This document shows, piece after piece, positions 26,594 through 35,215 of a stretch of DNA of 64,000 nucleotides. Positions within the stretch are counted from its first letter, which is position 1. Each line of letters begins with the position of its first letter. The notes beneath the pieces are model-generated. The model did no database searches. It was not told the origin of the DNA and saw nothing but the letters and a program-made list of their open reading frames with translations. Source of the stretch: Pseudolactococcus reticulitermitis (GTDB lineage Bacteria > Bacillota > Bacilli > Lactobacillales > Streptococcaceae); assembly GCF_002260845.1 (NCBI RefSeq), contig NZ_BEDT01000005.1:1-64000 (forward strand). The letters are read 5' to 3'. The position numbers and the translations under genes were made by a program.

Positions 26594-27640
26594 GTGAGTA
26601 AAATTTTAACAGTAACCATCCCTTCGTATAATACAGAAAAATATATCGATGAATGCTTGCCTTATCTTATTGATGAACGCATTATTTCAGATATCGAAAT
26701 TTTGATCGTTAGTGATGGCTCAATAGATAATACGGTATCTGTTGCGCAAAAATGGGCAGACAAGTATCCGGATTCAATCCGTGTCATTGATAAAGAAAAT
26801 GGTGGACACGGTTCAACGATTAACCGTGGGATTTTAGAAGCAACGGGTAAATATTTTAAAGTTGTGGACGGGGATGACTGGGTTGTAACTGAAAATTTTG
26901 TTAAGCTTATTGAATTTCTCAAAGGAGTTGACGTCGATCTGATTAACAACCCCTATTTTGAACATGATGAGGAAACAGCAGATGAAACACTCATGATGGC
27001 CTTAAAAATCCATGCGAATCAAATTGTTCAACATGATAAAATTATTGAACAAATCAAAATCCCACCAATGCACACGATTACCTATCGGACATCAATTTTG
27101 AAAGATAACAAGATAAGCATTGATGAAAAAATGTTTTACGTTGATGTTGAGTATATCTGTTTTCCGTTACCTTTTGTTAAAAAATCGGTTTATTTGGATT
27201 ATCCAGTTTATGTCTACCGTACGAACTCAGGGACACAATCCATGGCAATTGGTAACATGGTAAAAAATAGAACGATGCATTTAAAGATGACAAAACATAT
27301 TTGGAATTTCATAAAAAATCTTCCTAAAAATTCATCAAATTCAGTGAAAAAAGTGTTAATTCAGCGCTTCTCGGAATTGATTTTTGCTCAATATGTAATT
27401 AACCTTTCAATCCCTGATAAAGTTGAGAGAAAAAATGAAACGAGTGATTTTACATTATATTTAAAGACTGAAGAAATTCTAGAAATTCCAGAAGTTCTAA
27501 ATTTGTCTAAGCTGGTGATTCGTACTAATGGTCGCGTGATCTTACCAGGGGTAAAGTTGAGAAATATGCTGCAAAATCAGAAAGCTTGGAGAGGTGTAGA
27601 GCGAGCTTTACTGACAACTTTAAAAAAAATGAGAAATTAA
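26594..27640 (+). CDS. GT2 family glycosyltransferase
   Basis: A 348-residue GT2 enzyme starting at GTG 26594, one base after the preceding stop codon. Motifs: LTVTIPSYNTEKYIDECLPYL, ILIVSDGSIDNT, ENGGHGSTINRGI and VDGDDWV (metal-binding, about residues 90-96). The C-terminal half, with YRTNSGTQSMAIGNMVKNR, resembles capsule glycosyltransferases. It is the last gene before a 173-bp spacer that marks a change to more AT-rich DNA. Confidence 0.86.
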   Translation: MSKILTVTIPSYNTEKYIDECLPYLIDERIISDIEILIVSDGSIDNTVSVAQKWADKYPDSIRVIDKENGGHGSTINRGILEATGKYFKVVDGDDWVVTENFVKLIEFLKGVDVDLINNPYFEHDEETADETLMMALKIHANQIVQHDKIIEQIKIPPMHTITYRTSILKDNKISIDEKMFYVDVEYICFPLPFVKKSVYLDYPVYVYRTNSGTQSMAIGNMVKNRTMHLKMTKHIWNFIKNLPKNSSNSVKKVLIQRFSELIFAQYVINLSIPDKVERKNETSDFTLYLKTEEILEIPEVLNLSKLVIRTNGRVILPGVKLRNMLQNQKAWRGVERALLTTLKKMRN

Positions 27641-27813
27641 ATATTTACCTTAATATGTTTAATTCTCGTGTTTTAGAGTAGTTAAGATTTGCTGCTCTAA
27701 AAGATTCATGCAGTTATGAGGGTTATGCGGAAAAAGACAAATAAAGTAGATAAGCAAAGGATTATTAGTCAGCTTGTTGTATTTAGATATAAAATCAAGG
27801 AAATGGAAATAAA

Positions 27814-28800
27814 ATGGCGAATCTGAAACCTTTAGTCAGTGTGATTATCCCAATATATAATGTTGAAAAATATTTGGATGATTGTTTAGAATCTATTATT
27901 AATCAAACCTACGAAAATCTGGAAATTATTTTGATTAATGATGGATCAACAGATCGTTCATTGGATATAGCTGAGACTTATGTTAATAAGGACAAGAGAT
28001 TCAAACTTATTAATCAAAAGGGGCAAGGTGTTGCAACGGCCAGAAATAATGGGTTAGATAAGGTGGCTGGCCAATATATTATGTTTTTGGATTCTGATGA
28101 CAAGATTTCAAAGGATGCTATAGAAATTTTATTACGACCAATCAATGGAAAAACGCATATTTTTTCAATGGCAAAGTACTCTACTCAAGATGCTTTGAGT
28201 GACCATCATGAGAATATAGAGATAGTTTCTATAAAGGGTAAAATAATAAATAGGATAAAAGCTGTGCAATCATCAGGTTATCCCTCTTTTAGCCCTTGGG
28301 GGAAATTATATAGTCGTGATATTTTTGAAAATATTCGCTTTCCTAATTTGGCAATACATGAGGATACTTCCATCATATTACCTGTTATAGAGCAAGCTGA
28401 TGAAATTGTACTTGTAAATCAATCATTATGGTATTATCGACAAGTTGTTTCAAGCCTAACGAATATAAAAATTTCTCAAAAAAATTATGATATTTTTGAA
28501 AAAAATAGCATACAAATAGAGTTTGCAAAAGAAAAATATCCAGAGATACTAAATTATGTTTACAAATTATGTATGAATGAAAATGATTTTATTATGATGA
28601 AGTGTATCCGTGATGGTTCAAGTTTTTCAATGATTCTTTTTAATAAGCTTTTCCAACAAAATCAGGAATTTGCAATGATTAGCAAACAAAGAAGAGCTTT
28701 ATATTGGAATATCAATTTATATAAAGGTTATTTAAAATTATCAATTTTGCTTTATAATAATGAATTTATTAGGGGATTAGCAAAAAAATTACTTACATGA
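27814..28800 (+). CDS. GT2 family glycosyltransferase
   Basis: A 328-residue capsule-type GT2 enzyme. It has VSVIIPIYNVEKYLDDCLES, ILINDGSTDRS, GVATARNNGLD and MFLDSDDK (metal site), then SPWGKLYSRDIFENIRFP and HEDTSIILPV, typical of enzymes that add sugars in exopolysaccharide repeats. AAGGAAATGG lies upstream of ATG 27814. The gene is clearly AT-richer than the rml/rgp part. The sugar is unknown. Confidence 0.87.
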   Translation: MANLKPLVSVIIPIYNVEKYLDDCLESIINQTYENLEIILINDGSTDRSLDIAETYVNKDKRFKLINQKGQGVATARNNGLDKVAGQYIMFLDSDDKISKDAIEILLRPINGKTHIFSMAKYSTQDALSDHHENIEIVSIKGKIINRIKAVQSSGYPSFSPWGKLYSRDIFENIRFPNLAIHEDTSIILPVIEQADEIVLVNQSLWYYRQVVSSLTNIKISQKNYDIFEKNSIQIEFAKEKYPEILNYVYKLCMNENDFIMMKCIRDGSSFSMILFNKLFQQNQEFAMISKQRRALYWNINLYKGYLKLSILLYNNEFIRGLAKKLLT

Positions 28801-28815
28801 AAGAGTAGAATAAGG

Positions 28816-29811
28816 ATGAAAAAAATAACAGCCGTGATGCCTGTTTATAATACAGAAATCTATCTAGAAAAATCTATACAAAGCGTTTTATCACAAGATA
28901 TAGGACAGGAAAACTTTATTCTTATTGCTATAAATGATGGTTCAACAGACAAATCACTTGAAATTCTTCACTTATATGAGAAGAAATACCCTAATTGTAT
29001 TAAAGTCGTTAATCAAGAGAATCAAGGCGTAGGTAAGGCAAGGAATGTTGGTATTGAGTTGGCAGATTCAAAATACATTTCATTTCTTGATTCAGATGAT
29101 TATTATGAAATAGATTTTTTGAGCAAGCACATTGAAAAGGCTGAGGAAACTAGTGTTGATGTTATCATTTCAGGATTTCGTAGAATTACAAGTGAAGGTA
29201 AAGTTCTGAGAACATATTCGCCTAGCTCACCTCAGAGGTATACGAAGTACTCAACAATGTCCTCGTGTAATCGAATCTATCGTTTAGACTTTTTGAAAAG
29301 AAAAAAGATATTGTTTTTTGAAGATACGTTTGTTGAAGATACTCCATTTTGTTTATCCATTATTGCTCAGGGGGCGGAGTATGGATTTATAGATTATATT
29401 GGTTATAATTGGTTATTCAATCCTGAGTCATTTTCAAGTACCAAGCTAAAAGTAGGAAATGAAGAAAATACTGACAAAGCAGTTGAGATGCTAGAAATAT
29501 TTTTAGACATTGGAGCTATTAAATTAAAAAATTCTCCAGAATTTTCCTACTTCATGTTTAAAGCTATCTCCCATCAACTACTTAGACAGGGAAAACAGGC
29601 AAGTCGAGAAGGATTTCTTACACAATTTTATAAAGAAAAAGAATTACTTGAAAATAGACTTCCAAGTGCTTTAAAACTAACTTCAATTATTAAAGGATCC
29701 GTAGGAGATGAAATAAAAGTGAGATTAGTTGTAACTACTTTCTTTAGTATCTATAAATTAGGTTTGATGTCTTTATTTGCCAGAATTTATACAAAAGGAG
29801 ATAAGATTTGA
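28816..29811 (+). CDS. GT2 family glycosyltransferase
   Basis: A 331-residue GT2 enzyme with ITAVMPVYNTEIYLEKSI, IAINDGSTDKS, GVGKARNVGIE and SFLDSDDYYEID (metal site), followed by FVEDTPFCLSII. It resembles the preceding gene in layout, and both are AT-rich, suggesting they arrived together. AAGGATG precedes ATG 28816. Its stop codon overlaps the TTG start of the LicD gene by 4 bp, so the two are probably translated together. Confidence 0.87.
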   Translation: MKKITAVMPVYNTEIYLEKSIQSVLSQDIGQENFILIAINDGSTDKSLEILHLYEKKYPNCIKVVNQENQGVGKARNVGIELADSKYISFLDSDDYYEIDFLSKHIEKAEETSVDVIISGFRRITSEGKVLRTYSPSSPQRYTKYSTMSSCNRIYRLDFLKRKKILFFEDTFVEDTPFCLSIIAQGAEYGFIDYIGYNWLFNPESFSSTKLKVGNEENTDKAVEMLEIFLDIGAIKLKNSPEFSYFMFKAISHQLLRQGKQASREGFLTQFYKEKELLENRLPSALKLTSIIKGSVGDEIKVRLVVTTFFSIYKLGLMSLFARIYTKGDKI

Positions 29812-30629
29812 AAAAAGTTTCATTAGATGAAATAAAAAAAATTGAACTTGAACTATTAGATTTAGTAGACAAGGTATGTCGTGAAAATGATATTGAATAC
29901 TCTCTAGGGGGAGGATCATTACTTGGTAGTGTGAGACATAAAGGGTTCATCCCTTGGGATGACGATATAGATATTATGCTAACTCGTGAAAATTACGACA
30001 AACTTATAAAGCTTCTTAGCCATCAAGAGGAAGCGGAGCTATGGCACTATTCTATTAAAGAGACTTTTCAACCCTATGCGAAACTCTGTAACAAACAAAC
30101 TTATCAAGCTAAAGCTGGATTTGATTTTCTTTGGTCAAAAATTGGTGTAAATATTGATATTTTTCCCATGGATACTATGCCAGCAAAAGAAGATGTTAGA
30201 GTTCAGTTTATGCATGAAGCGCAGCATAAAGCGGAAATTTTATATTCAACATCCTTTCCAGCATTTGTAAGTGGTTCAAAGTGGTACTACTCTTTCGCTC
30301 GTCTTTTTCTCCGAGGTCCAAAATATCTTAAATATCATGGTAAAAATAGACAAGTGGCAAAAGATGTGGATGAGTTCATGGCGAAGTATCAGTTAGATGC
30401 TAAAGCCAATCAGATTGGTTTTCTTGCCAGCCGGTATTTTGACAAAGAACATTTTCCAATCGAAATATTTGAAGCATATGAAGATGCACAGTTTGAAGGT
30501 TTAAGTGTTAGAAAAATTGTTGATCATGATAGCTATTTACGCCAAATTCATGGAGACTATATGCAGCTTCCCCCAGAAAATCAGCGAATAAATCATGATT
30601 ATGTTACTTTTTACTGGAAAGAAGATTAA
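29808..30629 (+). CDS. LicD family phosphotransferase
   Basis: A 273-residue LicD-type enzyme. It carries the family core GGGSLLGSVRHKGFIPWDDDID, split here as GGGSLLGSVRH and GFIPWDDDIDIML, around residues 33-56; the DDDID acidic cluster binds metal. LicD proteins move phosphocholine, or other phospho-alcohols from CDP donors, to polysaccharides. The start is TTG 29808 with AAAAGGAG 8 nt upstream. The next gene is a CDP-alditol-type cytidylyltransferase, so the donor is probably a CDP-alditol made by the neighbours. The fukutin-like domain family is certain; the substrate is inference. Confidence 0.9.
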   Translation: MKKVSLDEIKKIELELLDLVDKVCRENDIEYSLGGGSLLGSVRHKGFIPWDDDIDIMLTRENYDKLIKLLSHQEEAELWHYSIKETFQPYAKLCNKQTYQAKAGFDFLWSKIGVNIDIFPMDTMPAKEDVRVQFMHEAQHKAEILYSTSFPAFVSGSKWYYSFARLFLRGPKYLKYHGKNRQVAKDVDEFMAKYQLDAKANQIGFLASRYFDKEHFPIEIFEAYEDAQFEGLSVRKIVDHDSYLRQIHGDYMQLPPENQRINHDYVTFYWKED

Positions 30630-30631
30630 AT

Positions 30632-31354
30632 ATGAATATTGGTTTAATATTTGCAGGTGGTACAGGCTCAAGGATGAACTCCAAAGATAAGCCTAAACAA
30701 TTTTTAGAAGTTCAAGGTAAACCGATTATCGTGCATACAATTGACTTGTTTGAAGCAACAGAAGAAGTTGATGCAGTCGTTGTTGTGATATTGTCGGATT
30801 ATCGGGACTATATGACTGAATTGGTCAAGAAGTTTAACTTGAAAAAAGTAAAAGCAATTGTTCCAGGTGGTGAAACAGGACAACTTTCAATATTTAATGG
30901 TCTTGAAGCTGCAGAAAAGCTTGCCAACCAGGAAGAGTCGGTTGTGTTGATACATGATGGGGTGCGTCCACTAATTAATAGCAAAGTCATTCGTGATAAT
31001 ATAGCATGTGTCAAAAATAACGGTTCGGCTATAACAACAGCTCCTGCTAAAGAAACAATTGTACTTGTTAATGCTTCTCAGCAAGTATCAGAGGTTGTGG
31101 ATCGGACACGCTCATTTACAGCTAAAGCGCCTCAAAGTTTTAAGCTTTCAGAGATTCTAGAAGTTGAACGCGATGCAATCTCTAAAGGGATTACCGATGC
31201 GATTGATTCCAGTACACTTATGGGGATGTATGATAAAACACTACATATTGTAGAAGGACCTTATGAAAATATAAAAATTACAACACCAGATGATTTTTAT
31301 ATGTTTAAAGCACTCTGTGATGCGCGTGAAATAGGTCAAATTTATGGGGTATAA
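30632..31354 (+). CDS. IspD/TarI-type cytidylyltransferase
   Basis: A 240-residue cytidylyltransferase. It shows GLIFAGGTGSRMNSKDKPKQF (CTP-binding signature), VLIHDGVRPLI and the C-terminal IKITTPDDFYMFKAL. IspD and TarI are close relatives. Here the context (LicD on one side, an SDR on the other) favours a CDP-alditol such as ribitol, arabinitol or glycerol over isoprenoid synthesis. It is 2 bp from the LicD gene and 3 bp from the SDR gene. Confidence 0.85.
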   Translation: MNIGLIFAGGTGSRMNSKDKPKQFLEVQGKPIIVHTIDLFEATEEVDAVVVVILSDYRDYMTELVKKFNLKKVKAIVPGGETGQLSIFNGLEAAEKLANQEESVVLIHDGVRPLINSKVIRDNIACVKNNGSAITTAPAKETIVLVNASQQVSEVVDRTRSFTAKAPQSFKLSEILEVERDAISKGITDAIDSSTLMGMYDKTLHIVEGPYENIKITTPDDFYMFKALCDAREIGQIYGV

Positions 31355-31357
31355 GCA

Positions 31358-32407
31358 ATGATTACATTTGAAAATAGGATTGTTCAAGAAGACTTAAAAG
31401 AAATTATCAGCGCTTCTTATCTTAACCTTGAAAAATTACGAGGCAAAACAATACTGATTACTGGTGTTTCAGGCATGTTAGCAACTTATTTAGCTTACAC
31501 GATTTATTACTTAAATGTTCACGAAAATTTCCAGACAAAAGTTATTGGTACTGCTCGAAACATGGAAAAAGCGGATGCTAAGTTTCGAAATTTGTCAAAA
31601 GAATATTTTGAATTGATACAGCATGATGTTACTGAGCCACTGGATTATGAAGGCGATATTGATTATATTATCCATGCGGCAAGTAATGCAAGTCCCAAGT
31701 TTATTTCAACTGATCCAGTAGGGATTATTAAGGCGAATACTTTGGGAACGATGAATCTGTTAGAGCTTTCGAGAAAAAAAACAATCCAAAATTTTCTTTT
31801 TTTATCAACGCGAGAAATTTATGGAAAATCAATCAAAAATAGCTTGACAGAACAAGATTATGGTGGTTTTGACATCCTTTCTCCGAGAGCTTGTTACCCA
31901 GAAAGCAAACGGATGGCAGAAACATTATTAGCAAGTTACGCTGTACAATATAACATGCCATATACGGTAGCTCGAATTGCACATTCTTATGGTCCGGGTA
32001 TGGAAATAAATCATGATGGCCGTATCATGAGTGATTTGATTTCAAATGTTGTTAATAGCGAAGATATTATTCTTAAATCTGAAGGAACTGCTGAGCGAGC
32101 TTTTTGTTATATCTCAGATGCAACGACAGCACTCTTAGCCATTTTGTTAAATGGTGATTCTGGACAAGCATACAACGTGGCAAATGAAGATGAACCTATT
32201 CAAATCAGAGATTTAGCACAAAAATTAGTAATATTATTGCCTGAAAAAAACTTAAAAGTTAAATTTGACATTCCTGAATCGCAAAGTACTGCTTACAGTA
32301 CAGATGGTAGAACCGTGATGGATATGTCCAAAATAGAGAAATTAGGCTGGCACAGAATTGTTACTCTTGATTCAGGTCTAAAGAAGACAATAGAAAGTTT
32401 TGAATAA
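31358..32407 (+). CDS. NAD-dependent epimerase/dehydratase (extended SDR)
   Basis: A 349-residue extended SDR. The N-terminus carries an extra stretch of about 30 residues before ILITGVSGMLATYLAY (about 32-47), a slightly changed Rossmann glycine motif. IIHAASNASPKFI, FLSTREIYG and the YPESKRMAET active-site Tyr/Lys are visible. It resembles sugar-nucleotide dehydratases and decarboxylases. With the IspD-type gene upstream, it could act on a CDP- or UDP-linked intermediate. It overlaps the next gene by 1 bp (TAATG). Confidence 0.82.
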   Translation: MITFENRIVQEDLKEIISASYLNLEKLRGKTILITGVSGMLATYLAYTIYYLNVHENFQTKVIGTARNMEKADAKFRNLSKEYFELIQHDVTEPLDYEGDIDYIIHAASNASPKFISTDPVGIIKANTLGTMNLLELSRKKTIQNFLFLSTREIYGKSIKNSLTEQDYGGFDILSPRACYPESKRMAETLLASYAVQYNMPYTVARIAHSYGPGMEINHDGRIMSDLISNVVNSEDIILKSEGTAERAFCYISDATTALLAILLNGDSGQAYNVANEDEPIQIRDLAQKLVILLPEKNLKVKFDIPESQSTAYSTDGRTVMDMSKIEKLGWHRIVTLDSGLKKTIESFE

Positions 32408-33354
32408 TGAAAACAGCAGTATTGATGGCAACTTACAATGGAGAAAAGCTTATTGAGAAGCAGTTAGATTCTATAAAAAATCAAGTGCTTTCTCCTGACT
32501 ATGTTATCATCCGTGATGACGGCTCAACTGATGGGACGGTTCAATTTGTTCGAAATTATATCAAGCAGAATAACTTGGTCGGATGGGATATTGTTCAGAA
32601 CGAGAAAAATTTAGGGTGGCGTTTAAATTTTCGGCAACTATTGATTGATTCTCAAAATACTGATGCTGATGTTATTTTTTTATCAGATCAAGACGATGTT
32701 TGGCATTTAGAAAAAAATATAAAACAAGTAGAAATACTTTCAAGTCATTCGGAGATAGAAGTTTTAAGTGCGGATACTGAATTTAATGTTAGTACAAGTG
32801 AAGCGACAATTCCAACAAACTATGTATTTAAGGATAATACCCAAGAACTTTCAAAATTTCCTATAGAACGTTTTTATAAGGCGGGCTTTCGTCAAGGCAT
32901 GACTTTGGCGATAAAAAAAGAATTTATAGAGCGATTTTTGAAATATTGGCAAGAAGACTATAATTTGTTGCCTCATGATGCACTTATTGAGTGTTTAGCT
33001 GGATTATTGGAAGTTGGCTATAATCTGAATGAGTCTGTTGCTATTCATAATCGCCATGAGACGAATGCAAGTGGTAAAGCAGTTGTAACGCTTAAATCTT
33101 CAAAAGAGCTTCATATTCAAGAACTTTATGCAAAGTATCAAGGCTATTACGAAATTGTTTATAAAGTGCTTCAAGATAATAATTCTTCGTTAGCCCAAGT
33201 GGAAAAAAAATATTATGAGTTTACTAAAAGACGAATAGCAAATGCAAAATCAGGTAACTTCTTTAAAACATTTGAACAAGTTATAAGAGATTGGAAAAAT
33301 TACGAACACGCTTCAAGTCGGATCAGAGATATTTTATTTGCTTTTAAAAAGTAG
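32407..33354 (+). CDS. GT2 family glycosyltransferase (rhamnosyltransferase-like)
   Basis: A 315-residue GT2 enzyme of the RgpB/RfbF-like group. It has VLMATYNGEKLIEKQLDSI, VIIRDDGSTDGT, IFLSDQDDVW (metal-binding) and FYKAGFRQGMTLAIKKEF. It starts on the last base of the SDR stop codon, so translation is probably coupled. It may use dTDP-rhamnose, but this rests on family resemblance alone. Later residues (from about 230) are helical and less conserved. Confidence 0.84.
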   Translation: MKTAVLMATYNGEKLIEKQLDSIKNQVLSPDYVIIRDDGSTDGTVQFVRNYIKQNNLVGWDIVQNEKNLGWRLNFRQLLIDSQNTDADVIFLSDQDDVWHLEKNIKQVEILSSHSEIEVLSADTEFNVSTSEATIPTNYVFKDNTQELSKFPIERFYKAGFRQGMTLAIKKEFIERFLKYWQEDYNLLPHDALIECLAGLLEVGYNLNESVAIHNRHETNASGKAVVTLKSSKELHIQELYAKYQGYYEIVYKVLQDNNSSLAQVEKKYYEFTKRRIANAKSGNFFKTFEQVIRDWKNYEHASSRIRDILFAFKK

Positions 33355-33365
33355 GACAGTAATAG

Positions 33366-34187
33366 ATGAAAATTTTAGCGGGAATAGTAACTTATAACCC
33401 AGATATTAAAAGACTAAGTGAAAATATAGCAGCAGTATCTTCTCAAGTTGATAAGGTACTTATTGTTGATAACAATTCCACTAACTTAGAAGAATTTAAA
33501 GAATACGATAATATTGAAGTTATCGCTTTAGATGAAAATAAGGGTATTGCTCTTGCTTTAAACGAAATAGGGAATTATGCCATAAAAAATGAGTATGATT
33601 GGTTTTTAACGCTTGATCAGGATTCAGTCGTCTCTGATGACCTGATTAAAGAATACTTACCTTATTGTACATTACCAAAAGCTGCGATATTGACTTGCCA
33701 TTTTCAAGATGTTAATGATGTTGTTAAAAGTGAAGTGTATAAAGAACCATACCAAGAAGTCCAGTTATGTATCACTTCAGGAGCATTGATGAATACTCAG
33801 TATTTTGAGAAGTCTGCGAAATTTGATGAACGTATGTTTATTGACTTAGTCGACTATGACATTAATCTTCAGTATAGTAAACTCTCATATAAAATGTATC
33901 AAATTGGTTTTATAGGTTTTAGGCATGAAATTGGTGATCGTGTACATAAAAAATTTTTAGGTAGAGATATTTATGTTAATAATCACTCGGCTATTCGACG
34001 TTACTATTTTTCAAGAAATACAATTTATTTAATTCGAAAATATGGCTGGAATGATATAACAAAAGGGCTGTTTATAGCTAATAATGGACATGCATTAAAG
34101 GTTATTTTATTTGAAAGACAAAAGTGCAAAAAAACTTGGTTATATTTCAAAGGACTTCTAGATGGTAGACTGATGGATTTGAAATAA
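33366..34187 (+). CDS. GT2 family glycosyltransferase (rhamnosyltransferase-type)
   Basis: A 273-residue GT2 enzyme. It begins ILAGIVTYNPDIKRLSENI and shows VLIVDNNST, LTLDQDSVV (metal-binding, about residues 78-86) and MFIDLVDYDINLQ. These are typical of rhamnosyltransferases that use dTDP-L-rhamnose. The gene is AT-rich. A spacer of 41 bp separates it from the next GT2 gene. Confidence 0.86.
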   Translation: MKILAGIVTYNPDIKRLSENIAAVSSQVDKVLIVDNNSTNLEEFKEYDNIEVIALDENKGIALALNEIGNYAIKNEYDWFLTLDQDSVVSDDLIKEYLPYCTLPKAAILTCHFQDVNDVVKSEVYKEPYQEVQLCITSGALMNTQYFEKSAKFDERMFIDLVDYDINLQYSKLSYKMYQIGFIGFRHEIGDRVHKKFLGRDIYVNNHSAIRRYYFSRNTIYLIRKYGWNDITKGLFIANNGHALKVILFERQKCKKTWLYFKGLLDGRLMDLK

Positions 34188-34228
34188 TCGAAAGTTTATT
34201 TAATAAGAAGTAGAAAGGCGATAAAAAA

Positions 34229-35176
34229 GTGCAAATCAATATACTAATGTCCACTTATAATGGCGAAAAGTATCTCTCTCAGCAGATTGAAAGCATCATT
34301 GCTCAAACGGAAACGAAGTGGCGCTTGATTATTCGAGATGATGGCTCAAAAGACAATACGGTATCCACCATCAAACAATTTGCAGATCAAGATAAAAGAA
34401 TTGATTTTGTCCAAGGTGAAAATGTAGGTGTTATTAATTCTTTTTTTCAGTTGGTAAAACATTCGAAGGCTGATTTTTATTTCTTTTGTGATCAAGATGA
34501 TGTCTGGCTCCCAAATAAATTAGAAATTATGTTAAATGTGGCTATGTTCTGCAAAGAAGAAGTTCCTTTACTAGTTTATTCGGACTTGAAAGTTGTAGAT
34601 AGTAGTTTAAATGTGTTACATCAAAGTATGATAGATGAAATTACAGGGCCAGCCAGTACAAATTTAAAAGAAGAAATGCGACGTAACTGTGTAACAGGGT
34701 GTGCGAGCATGATAAATAATGCATTGGCAGAGACATGGAAAGATACTGATGATATCATAATGCATGACTGGTATTTAGCACAGGTAGCAGCAGCGCATAA
34801 TAATCTAGTATACATAAATGAACCGACTGTTTTGTATCGACAACACGAGAATAATGTTCTTGGGGCGGGAAAAGGAGATTTGGCAAGTAAATTGACTGCT
34901 ATGAAGGCTGATGGTTATACAAATCTAGCTTGGCAAGAAATTCTAAAAGAACAGTGGCAGCTTCATCGTGTAATGGGCACTCTTCCAGAAACAAACGAAA
35001 ATAAAAAAGTAATAAAAACATACCTAGGTATTTTACATGAAGTATGGATAAAACGTATGTTTGTGATGCTACGCTATCAAAAGGGTAATACAAAAAAAAT
35101 TTATCTCATTTTAAGAACATTCTTACTAGTAACAAAAATAGGATATAGAAAGTTTATCTCTCAAGAGAATACTTGA
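34229..35176 (+). CDS. RgpB-like GT2 glycosyltransferase (paralogue)
   Basis: A 315-residue GT2 enzyme, clearly a paralogue of the RgpB at 18267. Both share NILMSTYNGEK, LIIRDDGS, GENVGVI or AENVGVI, DFYFF-DQDD, YSDLKV, NCVTGCASMIN versus NTVTGGASMIN, MHDWYLA and LYRQH-NVLGA. The start GTG 34229 has GAAAGGCG about 9 nt upstream. It probably adds a further rhamnose, in the side-chain module. Base composition is more AT-rich than for rgpB, so it is not a recent tandem copy. Confidence 0.88.
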   Translation: MQINILMSTYNGEKYLSQQIESIIAQTETKWRLIIRDDGSKDNTVSTIKQFADQDKRIDFVQGENVGVINSFFQLVKHSKADFYFFCDQDDVWLPNKLEIMLNVAMFCKEEVPLLVYSDLKVVDSSLNVLHQSMIDEITGPASTNLKEEMRRNCVTGCASMINNALAETWKDTDDIIMHDWYLAQVAAAHNNLVYINEPTVLYRQHENNVLGAGKGDLASKLTAMKADGYTNLAWQEILKEQWQLHRVMGTLPETNENKKVIKTYLGILHEVWIKRMFVMLRYQKGNTKKIYLILRTFLLVTKIGYRKFISQENT

Positions 35177-35215
35177 CAAAATTTTTTCAAAGTTACATAT
35201 ATGTTGGAGGCCGAT

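Noticed and set aside
27720-27826. Short frame starting MRVMRKKTNKVDKQ in the spacer before the GT2 gene at 27814
   Set aside because: About 36 codons, with no good ribosome-binding site and no family. Possible remnant, but not supportable.
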